Positions 33,560 to 43,705 of a DNA stretch of 64,000 nucleotides are shown here, one piece after another. The DNA comes from Dromiciops gliroides. Taxonomy: Eukaryota > Chordata > Mammalia > Microbiotheria > Microbiotheriidae. The stretch spans positions 92,475,659 to 92,539,658 of the forward strand of contig NC_057862.1 in assembly GCF_019393635.1 (NCBI RefSeq), read 5' to 3'. A program made the position numbers and the translations under genes. The notes under the pieces were generated by a model that was not told where the DNA came from, searched no databases, and worked only from the letters and a program-made list of their open reading frames with translations. Numbering within the stretch: position 1 is the first letter of the stretch; every line of letters begins with the position of its first letter.

Positions 33560-33845
33560 AGTGATCCCTCCCAGATCAATACCTTGTCATGGCAGAGGAA
33601 CTTGTAGCTCAGTGGAACTAGGCGCTATATCATGCAGGGTTACCCAAATGAACACATCATTGTGGACAGTTCTGACAAAAGGTAAGAAAAGGGAAGGAAA
33701 TGGCTGATTACTCCAGTATCTCTGCCAAGAAAACCCAATGGACGTGAGCTTGGACAGACTTTAGGAGACAGTGGAGGACAGAAGGGCCTGGTGTGCTGTG
33801 GTCCATGGAATCATGAAGAATCAGATACAACTCAACAAGAACTTA
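33560..33845 (+). mobile_element. RTE-type LINE 3' end
   Basis: The order 'ataccttgtcatggcagaggaacttg', 'gcagggttacccaaatgaacacatcattgtggacagttctgac', 'ccagtatctctgccaagaaaaccc' and 'agggcctggtgtgctgtggtccatggaatcatgaagaatcagatacaactcaac' matches the 3' end of RTE (BovB-like) LINEs. Its last ~130 bp are of the kind borrowed as tails by SINEs elsewhere in the window. Confidence 0.65.
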
Positions 33846-34067
33846 AAGGGATTCTATATTAACAGAAGTCAAATGAAGAGCTCACTTGTAGTGATGGTTC
33901 CTTTCTACATAGAGCATTTCACTATTGCATATGATGACTCAGATAAAGTGTCATTTAAGTCATCAACAAAAGCTTTTAGAGTCAAAGGAAAATATAGAGG
34001 TGGGAGGATGTGAACAGAAAGGAGAGAATAGATTACATGATCCCTGCATTTGTTTTTTTTGTTGTTG

Positions 34068-34130
34068 TTATGAAAAAGTAGTAGAAATGACTTTTTAAGT
34101 GTTTTGTTTTGGTGAAGTCAGTTTAGGGTT
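34068..34130 (+). repeat. Unassigned 63-bp repeat, copy 1
   Basis: The segment from 'ttatgaaaaagtagtagaaatg' to 'gtcagtttagggtt' is clearly related to 39,958-40,020 in the same orientation. I cannot assign the family. Confidence 0.6.
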
Positions 34131-34319
34131 TAATTTTTTTCTTATTTAGTTATTTATTTTAATGGCAAGTTAAGAGAGCTATGCTTCCTGTTGCATTTCA
34201 CTCAGATGCTAAGAACCCATGCTGATAAATAGATTGAAAAATAATGACTGTTCTAGATGCTGGGGAATTGAAAATACAAAATTAACATACCTAAGAATCA
34301 CAGATTCTCCTCCAATTCA

Positions 34320-34400
34320 AAAATCTAATCCAACAAGCGTTAATAAGCGCCACGTATATACAAGGAACTAGGGATATAAAGACAAAATGAAGAACCTCAT
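34320..34400 (-). repeat. L2/L3-type LINE 3' fragment
   Basis: The sequence 'ccaacaagcgttaataagcgccacgtatatacaaggaactagggatataaagacaaa' is the L2/L3 3' end read on the minus strand. Confidence 0.6.
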
Positions 34401-34484
34401 ACTTAATCAATGCTTGGTATAATGTAGTAACTTCCCTAGCCCTTTCTAACTGGTAATACCTGATGCACAAATCACAGAATGTTA

Positions 34485-34660
34485 GAGCAAGAATGGATTT
34501 TAGAGACCATCTAACTAAACCTCCTCATTTTACAGATGAGAGATCTGAGGCCAGAGATAAGGCTTGCACTAAGCAGCATGAAGACTTTAGGAATAGAGAG
34601 CTGGGACTCAATCCCTACCTGGCCTTCTGACTCCAAATCCAATGATGCTAACCTCTATCA
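34485..34660 (-). repeat. MIR SINE
   Basis: The order 'agaatgttagagcaagaatggattttagagaccatctaactaaacctcctcattttacagatgagag', 'ctgactccaaatccaatgatgc' is a long MIR copy on the minus strand. Confidence 0.75.
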
Positions 34661-34865
34661 CTGTTGGCAGTAAGATTCAACATGTTCAAATTGATGGCTG
34701 GTTTGTGAAGTTCCACTTACCAGTAAGGAACAAAAGGAGTGGATGGTAGATTTTGCCGTTTGTTGGTACTTACGAGGGTTTTCCAGGGCATGACAATATA
34801 TAGAAACCCAAAAAAGAGAATACTCTTGATACCTACAAGTTAACCTTTAAAAATAAATTATCTCA

Positions 34866-35011
34866 GGGGCCGCTAGGTGGTGTAGTGGATAGAGCACTGG
34901 CCCTGAATTCAGGAGGACCTGAGTTCAAATCCTATCTCAGTCAGACACTTAACACTTACTAGCTGTGTAATCCTGGGCAAGTCACTTAACACCAATTGCT
35001 TCACACAAAAA
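34866..35011 (+). mobile_element. tRNA-derived marsupial SINE (WSINE/WALLSI type)
   Basis: This is a full-length sense copy with a small internal duplication ('cagtcagaca'). The repeat 'aaattatctca' at 34,855-34,865 and 35,012-35,022 is a perfect 11-bp duplication. Confidence 0.94.
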
Positions 35012-35282
35012 AAATTATCTCATGATTAGTTAAATAAGAAGGATCATACTTTATATGTGGATGCAACTCCACAATAATTTGGATATACAAATCCACAAGA
35101 ATAACTGTCATAAAGTGAAATGAATAAATGGAGAAAATACAGGGAGAGAGAAGGCTAGTAAATAAACCATCCCATCAGAGCAAATGTCATCCCAGTTCTA
35201 TCTGCACTGACATTTGTCATGTAGACCAAATCTGGGAGTATATTTTAATACTGACACAGAACAGATCCCATATTAGAGCATG

Positions 35283-35765
35283 TGGTATAGTGGAAAGGAT
35301 GCTGGATGGGGAAATCAGATAATCTTGGTTCAGATCCTGGTTCTACCACAAATATATTACTGTACTTTATTACTCTGTGCATATACTGTTATTATTAAGT
35401 TGTTTTTCAGTTGTGTTTGACTCTCCATGACCTCATTTGGGGTTTTCTTGGTAGAGATACTGGAGTGTTTTGCCATTTCCTTTTTCAGCTCATTTTACTG
35501 ATAAGGAAACTGAGACAAACAGGGTTAAGTAACCTGTTCAAGGTCACACAGCTAGTAAGTGTCTGAGGCCAGTTTGACCTCATGAAGTTGAGTCTTCCTC
35601 AGGTCTGGCAAACCTAAGCCTCAGTTTCCTCATGCACAAAATAGGTATTAAAACACTTGTACCACCTTCCTTACAAAGATGTGAAGATGAATTGAAATAA
35701 TGTATGTAGACCACTTTGTAAGCCCCAAATTACCTATTTGTCATCATTTTTATTATCATCACTAC
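35283..35765 (+). repeat. MAR1/MIR-type SINE split by an RTE-tailed SINE
   Basis: The head is at 35,283-35,370 ('tggtatagtggaaaggatgctgg', 'ggttcagatcctggttctacc'). The tail is at about 35,610-35,765 ('taagcctcagtttcctcatgcacaaaatagg', 'gaagatgaattgaaataatgtatgtagaccactttgtaa'). The minus-strand SINE between them is the later arrival. Confidence 0.65.
35392..35600 (-). mobile_element. SINE with RTE-type 3' tail
   Basis: On the plus strand it starts with the reversed RTE-type tail ('gttgtgtttgactctccatgacctcatttggggttttcttggtagagatactgg'). Then come the core 'aaggtcacacagctagtaagtgtctgagg' and a worn head. It sits inside the MAR1 copy. Confidence 0.75.
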
Positions 35766-35984
35766 TACAATATTTATATATAAAAAGGAATGTTAGTGGG
35801 AAGAGTAAAAAAATGCCAATTGTGTTCATTAGATTAATATGATCCCGATGAATTTATGGGAATCTACATATTTATATAATTTTAATTAAAAAACAAAACA
35901 AATGATAGCCAAAGTTGATGTTGTTTAAAATATGCAAAGGTTGTTTGTAATGAGATAATATGGACAGAATTCATAGGCAGAGTT

Positions 35985-36187
35985 GTAGTTGATAGAGTGC
36001 TAGACTTGATATCAAAGACTGGGTGCAAATCTTGCCTCTGATATTTATTATCTGGGTGGCTATGGGCAAATCACTTAACCTAATCCTTACTTTCCTCATT
36101 TGTAAAATGGAAATAACAATAATTTCATAGTATGCTATAAGGTTCAAATGAGATAATGTATGAACATTTTTTTGAAAACTTTAAATG
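35985..36187 (+). repeat. MAR1/MIR-type SINE, cut short by an L1
   Basis: The order 'gttgatagagtgctagacttgatatcaaagactggg', 'gggcaaatcacttaacc', 'cctcatttgtaaaatggaaataacaataat' and 'gttcaaatgagataatgtatgaac' ends abruptly at 'ctttaaatgg', where L1 5' leader sequence begins. Confidence 0.7.
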
Positions 36188-36492
36188 GCCTCTAAACAGA
36201 TTCTGGAAATACAGAACCTACAAAAAGAGAGACACAATCCTCCTACTTGAGATAATTTAGAAGACTTCAGGAAAAGTCTGTCTCACCTGGGTGAAAGGGG
36301 AGGGCGGCTCAGCACTACTCGACTCAGCTGGCAGCTCAGCTCAGCATAGGTCGGCTAGGTGGGCAGCTAGACACTGTTGCAACTCAATACAGCTGAGAGT
36401 TTGGCAGCTGAGAGCAGTAAGAAGCTTGTAACAGTGAACCCTGTGCTCCAGGAGCAGACTTCAGCTTTATAAGTTTAAAAATAGGCTATAAG

Positions 36493-37617
36493 ATGAGCAA
36501 GAAACAAAAAAGGATCCTTACTACTGACAGCTTCTATGGTGAAAGGGAAGACCAAAACTAAAACTCAGATGAGTTTGTCAAAATGCCTACAAGTGAAGAC
36601 TCAAGTGGGAAGATGATCTTGTCTCAAGACCAAAAAGCCTTCTCTGAAGAACTCAAAAAGGCTTTTAAAAACCAAATGAGAGAGGTAGAAGAAAAAATGG
36701 AAAAAAGAAATGAGAGTTACACTGCAAAAAGAAGCACAAAAATAGACAGAGGAAAACAATTCCTTAAAAAATATAATTGGGCAATGAGAGGAAAAAAATG
36801 GCCAAATGGAAAAAGAGATGCAAAAACTTACTAAGGAAAATAATGCCTTAAAAATTCAAATTGGGGGGCGGCTAGGTGGCACAGTGGATAAAGCACCGGC
36901 CCTGGATTTAGGAGTACTTGAGTTCAAATCCGGCCTCAGACACTTAACACTTACTAGCTGTGTGACCCTGGGCAAGTCACTTAACCCCAATTGCCTCACT
37001 AAAAAAAAATTCAAATTGGGCAGATGGAAGCTAATAACTCCATGAGACACCAAGAATCTGTCAAACAGAATCAAAAGACTGAAAAAATAGAAGAAAATGT
37101 GAAATATCTCATTGGAAAAACAACTGACCTGGAAAATAGACCCAGGAGAGATAATCTGAAAATTATTGGACTACCTGAAAGCCATGATCAAGAAAAAAGC
37201 TTAGACACCACATTCCAGGAAATTTTCAAGGAGAACTGCCCTGAATTTGTGGAATCAGAGGATAAAATCATCATTGAAAGAATTCACAAATCACCTCCTG
37301 AAAGAGACCCCAAAAGAAAAACTTCAAGGAATATTGTAGCCAAACTCCAGAATTATCAAGTGAAGGAGAAAAAATTCCAAGCACAGGACCTGGCAGATTC
37401 AACATTAAAGGGTCGTAGGGCTTGGATTATGATATTCAGGAAGGCAAAGGAGCTTGGATTACAACCCATAATCAACTACCCAGCAAAACTGAGCATTCTC
37501 TTTCAGAGGAAAAGATGGACATTCGATAAAATAGGGGACTTCCAAGGCTTCCTGAGGAAAAGATCAGAACTGAACAGAAAATTTGATCTCCAAACACAAG
37601 ACTTAAGAGAAACATAA
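36493..37617 (+). pseudogene. L1 ORF1 remnant (RNA-binding chaperone), broken
   Basis: In L1, ORF1p is a trimeric RNA-binding protein that coats L1 RNA. Here the start 'MSKKQKRILTTDSF' at 36,493 is followed by an in-frame TAA at 36,559-36,561. A Lys/Glu-rich coiled-coil-like segment comes next, then a frameshift near 36,800 and a SINE insertion at 36,866-37,005. The rest, 37,024-37,617, is open: it holds the RRM-like segment ('RRDNLKIIGLPESHDQEKS', 'ENCPEFVESEDKIIIERIH') and the C-terminal domain ('PPERDPKRKTSRNIVAKLQN', 'INYPAKLSILFQRKRWTF'), ending at a TAA. It cannot give full-length ORF1p. Confidence 0.88.
36866..37005 (+). mobile_element. tRNA-derived marsupial SINE inside L1 ORF1
   Basis: This is a near-consensus sense copy. 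The repeat 'aaaattcaaattggg' at 36,851-36,865 and 37,006-37,020 is a perfect 15-bp duplication. It landed in the coiled-coil part of ORF1 and is younger than the L1. Confidence 0.96.
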
Positions 37618-37874
37618 AGAGGATTTGAAAGACTCTGGTTGTTAAAGTCAACATTGGAGGTTTGCTCCTGTTTCCTTTCTACCAAAGCATATATCTCACC
37701 TAAAGACACATTCATTCACTTTGAAATGTGGGGAGTCAGCAAAGTAGACTATAGATTCTGACCTCCAGTGCACCTGGAATGTTCTCCCTCAGCATCTCTG
37801 TCTGTTGGAACATCAAGCTCCCTTCAGAACTCACATTAAATGCCATGTTTTTCAAGCTGTGGACATGTTGTATT

Positions 37875-38000
37875 CCCTCAGTATAAATGTAAGCACCTTG
37901 AGGGCAAAGATGTCCTACTTTTCTATGTGCATCCCCTGTGCCTGGTTCAGTTCTTGGCACATAGTAGGTGCTTAATAAATACTTGTTGATTATTTCATTA
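37875..38000 (+). repeat. L2-type LINE 3' end
   Basis: The sequence 'gtaagcaccttgagggcaaagatgtc...tggttcagttcttggcacatagtaggtgcttaataaatacttgttgatt' is one of the best preserved L2-type ends in the window. Confidence 0.75.
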
Positions 38001-38924
38001 AATAATAGTGTTGGGGGACTTTGCTTATCCAAATATCTGCTAGTGCTCTCCCTCCCAAAGCAGAGTAGCTAATAATTTCTTGTCTTGCCTTAGCAAAAGG
38101 TGGAAGAAGCAGCAAAAGGGAACTGCAATGCTAGTCCTAATTCACCATCAGCAAAGAAAACTAAGTGTTGAAGTACACATAATGGGAACCTTATGGAGAA
38201 GTTATTGCTCCACATTAGAATTTTTGATAGAGAAGAAAAGAAAGCAGGGCACAGATTTCACCCTAGTTTGTTTGTTTGTTTGTTGGGGGGGGCGGGGATA
38301 GTTTTCAAAAGGCACAAAAATTATATAGGATTCTATGACATAAAATTCTGCCGGGGAAGTCAGACCAAGGGAAATAGGAAGCTCTAAAAAGCGAAATTCT
38401 GAAGATCCAAAGAGAAATAATTTCATTGATGAGGAAAAGGGAGAGCAGAACCATTAACTGGGGCAGGGTGCCTAAGATTTTCCCTGAAACATCCAGGTGG
38501 CAAGCTTCCTTCTTGTGTTTTTGTCCTGATACCTTATGGTCCTCTGTTGGCCCATGGCATGTAGCAAATCCCTCGACACTCCTTTGACCAGCTCAAATTC
38601 AGTATGAAACTGAATAAGGATAAACTTAAAATCTCACACTTTAGTTCAAAAATCATCCTCAGGCATAGCTAGACAGCAGCTCTGAAAAGATCTGGAGATT
38701 ATAGTGATTGATATGAGTGAACAGAAGTGGTGTGCTGGAGCAAGCTCCAAGGAGATCCCTCAGCCAGTTGTGAAATTTTTAGTTAGGAGCATTTGCACCT
38801 TGCAAATGAGCAAACAGTATAAATCAGGGCTTGGTTTATTGTTTTGTTGATGACCTATGCATGTTCTATATGGTAATAATGCAGATTAAATTTACAAGTA
38901 CATCCTTTGTGTGTATATTGTTGT
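38001..38924. other. Intergenic DNA, nothing recognised
   Basis: There are only short frames, and no named repeat. It has a short (GTTT)n and poly-G patch near 38,265-38,295. Confidence 0.35.
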
Positions 38925-39166
38925 TCAGTTTCATCAGACCTTTTGTGATTCCATGGACCATAGCACACCTATACTGTCCATGGGGTTTTCTTGGCAAAGA
39001 TACTAGAATGGTTTGCCACTTTCTTCTCCAGTAGATTAAGGCAAACATGGTTAAATGATTTGTCCAGGGACACACAGCTAATATGTGTCTGAGGATGAAT
39101 TTGAACTCAGGTCTTCCAGACCATGGGTCTAGTGCTCTCTATCCACTGAGCTAACTAGCTGCATCC
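38925..39166 (-). mobile_element. SINE with RTE-type 3' tail
   Basis: The reversed tail 'tgttgttcagtttcatcagaccttttgtgattccatggaccatagcacacc...tgtccatggggttttcttggcaaagatactagaatgg' retains the RTE '(g)tccatgg' motif twice. The core and head follow ('cacacagctaatatgtgtctgagg', 'atccactgagctaactagctgc'). Confidence 0.8.
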
Positions 39167-39283
39167 AAGGCAAAGAGAGATTAAGTGACCTACCTAGGAT
39201 CACATAGCTAAACAAATGTCTGAGACCATATTTGAACTCAGGTCTTCCTGACTCCAGGTCCAGGGCTCTATCCACTTTCCCAC
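39167..39283 (-). repeat. Second partial tRNA-type SINE next to the first
   Basis: The sequence 'gagattaagtgacctacctaggatcacatagctaaacaaatgtctgagaccatatttgaactcaggtcttcctgactccagg' is another SINE core and head, abutting the previous one in the same orientation. Confidence 0.7.
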
Positions 39284-39649
39284 TCTGAATATCCCTTCAC
39301 AGAGATGATAACACTCCCTAAAGAAAACAAATAATCTTGATTTGTGATATGGAATTAGACTGACACTTCCAAATTCCTATCAAGAAGTCTTGTGTTAGTT
39401 TATAGTTAACATAACTATATTCTGCATACTTTTCAGATTATGAAAATAAAGTTGCATTGAAAATTAAAGAAAGAAAACCTTTTAAACCATGATATAAATT
39501 CCAGTTATAATATCCTTGAAAGATTAAAAAAATGTTTCATTCTTCCAAAGGTCAAGAATTTTGCTTTGTTTTGATATTGAAAGGGTGGCAGTGTTTAAAT
39601 TTTTGATTTTATCAGTATAAGGATCTCCCTTTATGAATATAGATGAACA

Positions 39650-39805
39650 ACTCTCTGCAACTTCAAGACTTAGAGAATGGTCTGGAACATTCTGAGTTTA
39701 AGTCATTTGTCAAGAGTCGCAGAGTCGTTATGTGTCAAAAGCAGAACTTGAACTAAGGTCTTCCTGATTCCAGAGTTTTCTCTCCACTCTATTACACAAC
39801 CTCTC
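39650..39805 (-). repeat. MIR SINE
   Basis: The sequence 'gtttaagtcatttgtcaagagtcgcagagtcgttatgtgtc', 'gaacttgaactaaggtcttcctgattccagagttttctctccact' is MIR read on the minus strand. Confidence 0.65.
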
Positions 39806-39957
39806 TTTTCTGAGTTGTTTTAATTGCCTGTGTTGTAGCAGATGAAGAACCTTTTCTTACCCCCATACTATAGATTTATTTATACAATCTTACCCTACCA
39901 TTTTGTGAATATTTTCACTCAGAAAATGGAAAGTAAAGACAGCAAATTGTGAGATTA

Positions 39958-40020
39958 TTATAAAAAAGTAACATAAATGGCTTTTAAATGTTTTGTGTTG
40001 GAGACATTGGTTTAGGGTCC
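39958..40020 (+). repeat. Unassigned 63-bp repeat, copy 2
   Basis: It is related to 34,068-34,130 in the same orientation ('ttataaaaaagtaacataaatgg' to 'cattggtttagggtc'). The family is unknown to me. Confidence 0.6.
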
Positions 40021-40204
40021 ATTATCTGTCACCCCATTAATCACCAAATCCATTCCCCACACTTATATGCAGTGTTCCACACTATATTTCACACCCATGG
40101 ACTTCCACCACTTCAAAGGAGGTATAGGGAATTGAGGTCAGAGAAGTACCTTTTTATATTGATTCTTTGGTACCAAGATTGGTCTCTATAATTTCACAAC
40201 ATCC

Positions 40205-40865
40205 TGTTTCAGTTTTATAATTGTTTTTTCATTTATATTGTTGTAATTATTGTGTACATTGTTTTCTTGGCTTTGCTTAATACATTTTGTATCAGTTCAT
40301 ATAATTCTTTTCATGTTTCTTTGTTCATCAAACAATAAAGCAATCATAGAAATTACAATAGATGAGTTTGATTACATAAAATGGAAAAGATTTTGCATTA
40401 ACAAAATTAATACATCTAGAATAAGAAGACAGGTTAGCTGAGAAAAAAATTATATTGAATATCTCTAATAAGGATTTGAGATTATTATGTCTGTATTGAG
40501 ATATAGACAACTAATAGAAATGGATAAGAACAAAAATAATTCTCCAATAGATAAGTGGAAAAGGCATTCTCAAAAGAATTGCAGACTATTAATAACCATA
40601 TAAAATAATTCTTCACATCACTAATAATAAGAGAACTATACATCAAAACAACCTTGAGGTTTTACCTCAGACCTAGAAAACTGGCAAAGGCGACAATAGA
40701 TGGGAATAGTCAATATTTTAGTAGTTGTACAGACAGGTACTCTCAAGCATTTTTGATGGAGCTATGAATAAATATAACCATTCTGGAAAACAGTGTGGAA
40801 TTATTAAAATAAAGTGACTAAAATTTCCCATATCCTTTGATCCAAAGATTCCACTGCTAAGCACA
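40205..40865. mobile_element. L1 LINE fragment with internal inversion
   Basis: The left part, 40,205-40,330, is minus-strand L1 from late ORF2 ('attgtgtacattgttttcttggctttgc...tgtatcagttcatataattc'). The right part, 40,331-40,865, is plus-strand L1 ORF2 from further upstream ('DEFDYIKWKRFCINKINTS' at about 40,360, then 'caaccttgaggttttacctcag', 'taaccattctggaaaacagtgtgg' and 'tcctttgatccaaagattccactgc'). The order, RC(3' part) then sense (5' part), is the pattern left by twin priming. No intact frame remains. Confidence 0.65.
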
Positions 40866-42124
40866 GACAAAGGAAGGGTCACAGGGTCATTTGCATCATC
40901 AGATGTTGATTTGTTTTCCTTTGCCTGACAATGTTTTTTTCAAATATGTCTGTGTTGTTTATCTTAGCTAATCTCAAAGCTATACTTCCTTCAGTTACTA
41001 ATATTTTCCTAAATGATTTATCTGCTTAAGCTTTGTGTCTTTAATTGAGTTTGATTTTTCCTAAAATTTTTGGTTATTTCAGTCTTTTTTCCCTTTTATT
41101 CCCTTATTGTTCACTTCCTGACTCCTTCCCCTTTGATAGTGATTCCTTTGGGGCTAGAACTCTAAGCAGATTGAGGCTACAGAAAGGAAGTTGGGGGAGG
41201 GGTGCCAAATGAGTGCTTTAGGGATTGAGGAATTAGCCTTCTTTGCTGTTAGTTCATTAAAGTGGTATTTCATTTGTATTATTGGTGTTCCATACTATGG
41301 AGGAAACTGAAATTGTCTCTTTAATAATTCCTATTTAGAAGAGGTCAGAGAGGTTATGAGGATTGGATAAAATGTATAGTCCTCCATCTTTTTTCTTGCT
41401 CTTAGTAAGTGCTTATATTGTAGGATTGAATAAAAATGCATTTTATAATAGTTGTTATTTAAACTTGGGCAAATTTCAAATTGTTACTCTTCCCAGCCTG
41501 AAAATATATTTAACACTGATTTCATTCATATTTGTTGATATTGATTGTAAGGTTTCACAATGGAGTAAGGAAATTGATAATTTAATAGAGAATCTTAATA
41601 GTACTGAGAAATTTTTTCTTCTTCATATTTTAGATGTCCTTTTATCTTATGGCTCATAAGAATAGAACTATAATATTATGAATTAACCATCTAATAAATA
41701 AGTAATTATTAGATCATATGTGTGATCTCTAATTCAGTATTCTTTCTCTGATAAGACAATTGGGGAATGACTTTTGGGTATGACTTTTGAAGAAAGGTTA
41801 TCCTTTATAATTTCTATTACATTTGGTTTGGTATACAGTGTACATATATCTATATCTATATCTATCTATCTCTATATACATATATATATCCCACAGATTT
41901 TTCAAAGATCAGATGTGATAATAAATAGGAAAGTAATCTGTAATGCCAGATTAGAGTGACTTTGAGTCACCCAGATATGAATGATTTTAAATCTATGAAC
42001 TGTCACTATAGCTTCTTAATAATTAATTAATTTAACCTCCTTTGAACTTATTCACATTTTCTGTCTGTACAACTTCTTGAGGAAGGTAACGGTTTCCCTA
42101 ACTTTATTACCAACATGTAAATTA
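40866..42124. other. AT-rich intergenic DNA
   Basis: It contains a TATC/TA microsatellite-like patch at about 41,835-41,892. The longest frame is 98 codons at 41,363-41,659 on the plus strand, with no recognisable signature. Confidence 0.35.
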
Positions 42125-42240
42125 CCTTTACTGGAACCTCCATGACGACAGAGATAACATCTTATCTAAATATTGTCCTCTTGCATTATCTAGCATAGTT
42201 CTTTAGATACAATAGATTCTTTAAAATATTTATTGACTTA
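42125..42240 (+). repeat. L2-type LINE 3' end, decayed
   Basis: The sequence 'ctccatgacgacagagataacatctt...tatctagcatagttctttagatacaatagattctttaaaatatttattgac' has the L2 end layout. Confidence 0.5.
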
Positions 42241-43301
42241 AATGATGTATCCCCAAAAGTTTACCTGCTTATGATAGAACCTCTGCTTCTTTTTAAAAAA
42301 ATAAAAGTATTTTATTATTTTCCAGTTACATGTAGAGATACTTTTCAACATTTGTTTATATATGATTTCCAATTTCCAATTTTTCTCCCTCCTTCCCCTT
42401 TCCCCTAGACAGAAGGTAATCTGATATAGGTTATATATACATAATAACATTAAACATATTTCTGCATTAGTCATGTTATAAGAGAAGAATCAGAGCAAAA
42501 AGGAAAAACCTCAAAAAAGAAAAACAGCAGCACCCAAACCAAAAGAAATAGTATGGTCCAATCAGCATCCATATTCCACAGTTTCTTTTTTTCTGGATTT
42601 GGAGAGCATTTTCCATCATGAGTCCTTTGGAACCTTCTTGTACTGTTGGATTGGTGAGAAGAATCTAGTCTATCACAGTTGATCAACACATAATATTGAT
42701 GATACTGTGTATAATGTTCTTCTGGTTCTGGTCATCTCAGTCATCATCAGTTCATGCATGTCCTTCCAGGTTTCTCTGAACTCCTCCTGCTCATTGTTCC
42801 TTACAGCACAATAGAATTTCATTATATTCATATACCACAACTTGTTCAGCCATTTCCCAATTGATGGACATCCCCTCAATTTCCAATTCCTTGCCACCAC
42901 AAAAAGAGCAGTTATAAATATTTTTGTACATGTGAGTCCTTTTCCCTTTTTTATGATCTCTTTGGGGAAAAGACCCAAAAGTGGTACTGCTGGGTCAAAG
43001 GGTATGCACAGCTTTATAGTCCTTTGGGCATAATTCCAAATTGCTCTCCAGAATGGTTGGATCAGTTCACAGCTCCACCAACAATGCGTTAGTGTTCCAA
43101 TTTTTCCACAGCTTCTCCAACATTTATTATTTTCCTTTTTTTTGTCATATTAGCCAATCTGATAGGTGTCAGGTACCTCAGAGTTGTTTTAATTTGCATC
43201 TCTCTAATCAATAGTGATTTAGAGTATTTTTTGATATGGTAATAGATAGCTTTGATTTCTTCATCAGAAAACTGCCTGTTCATATCCTTTGACCACTTCT
43301 C

Positions 43302-43448
43302 TCTTTTTTTTGGTGAGGCAATTGGGATTATGTGACTTGCCGGGGGTCACACAGCTAGTAAGTGTTAAGTGTCTGAGGCTGGATTTGAACTCAGGTACTC
43401 CTGAATCCAGGACCGGTGCTTTATCCCCTTTGCCATCTAGCTGCCCCC
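43302..43448 (-). mobile_element. tRNA-derived marsupial SINE inside L1 ORF2
   Basis: This is a full-length minus-strand copy. The repeats 'gaccacttctc' at 43,291-43,301 and 'gaccatttctc' at 43,449-43,459 are the duplication, with one mismatch. Confidence 0.93.
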
Positions 43449-43529
43449 GACCATTTCTCAATTGGGGAATGACTTGGATACTTATAAATTTGATTTAGTA
43501 TCTGATATATTTTAGAAATAAGGCCTTTA

Positions 43530-43705
43530 GGGGCAGCTAGGTGGCACAGTGGATAGAGCACCAGCCCTGGAGTCAGGAGTACCTGAGTTCAAATCTGGCC
43601 TCAGACACTTAACACTTACTAGCTATGTGACCCTGGGCAAGTCACTTAAACCCAATTGCCTCACTAAAAAAAAAAATAAAATAAAAAGATAAATAAATAA
43701 ATAAA
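43530..43705 (+). mobile_element. tRNA-derived marsupial SINE inside L1 ORF2, long A-rich tail
   Basis: This is a full-length sense copy with an AAAT-type tail. The repeats 'agaaataaggccttta' at 43,514-43,529 and 'agaaataaggtcttta' at 43,706-43,721 are the duplication, with one mismatch. Confidence 0.93.

Larger units (their letters stand above)
36188..37630 (+). mobile_element. L1-derived element: 5' leader plus ORF1 only, no ORF2
   Basis: The left part, from 'cctctaaacagattctgg', matches the 5' leader of the minus-strand L1 copies at 47.1-47.5 and 61.7-62.1 kb. ORF1 follows from 36,493. L1 similarity stops at about 37,630, just past the ORF1 stop, and unrelated sequence follows. L1 copies normally lose their 5' end, so a copy holding the 5' half and lacking ORF2 and the 3' UTR is unusual. 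It may be a half-L1 (HAL1-type) element or an L1 with a large 3' deletion. A near-consensus SINE splits ORF1. Confidence 0.82.
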
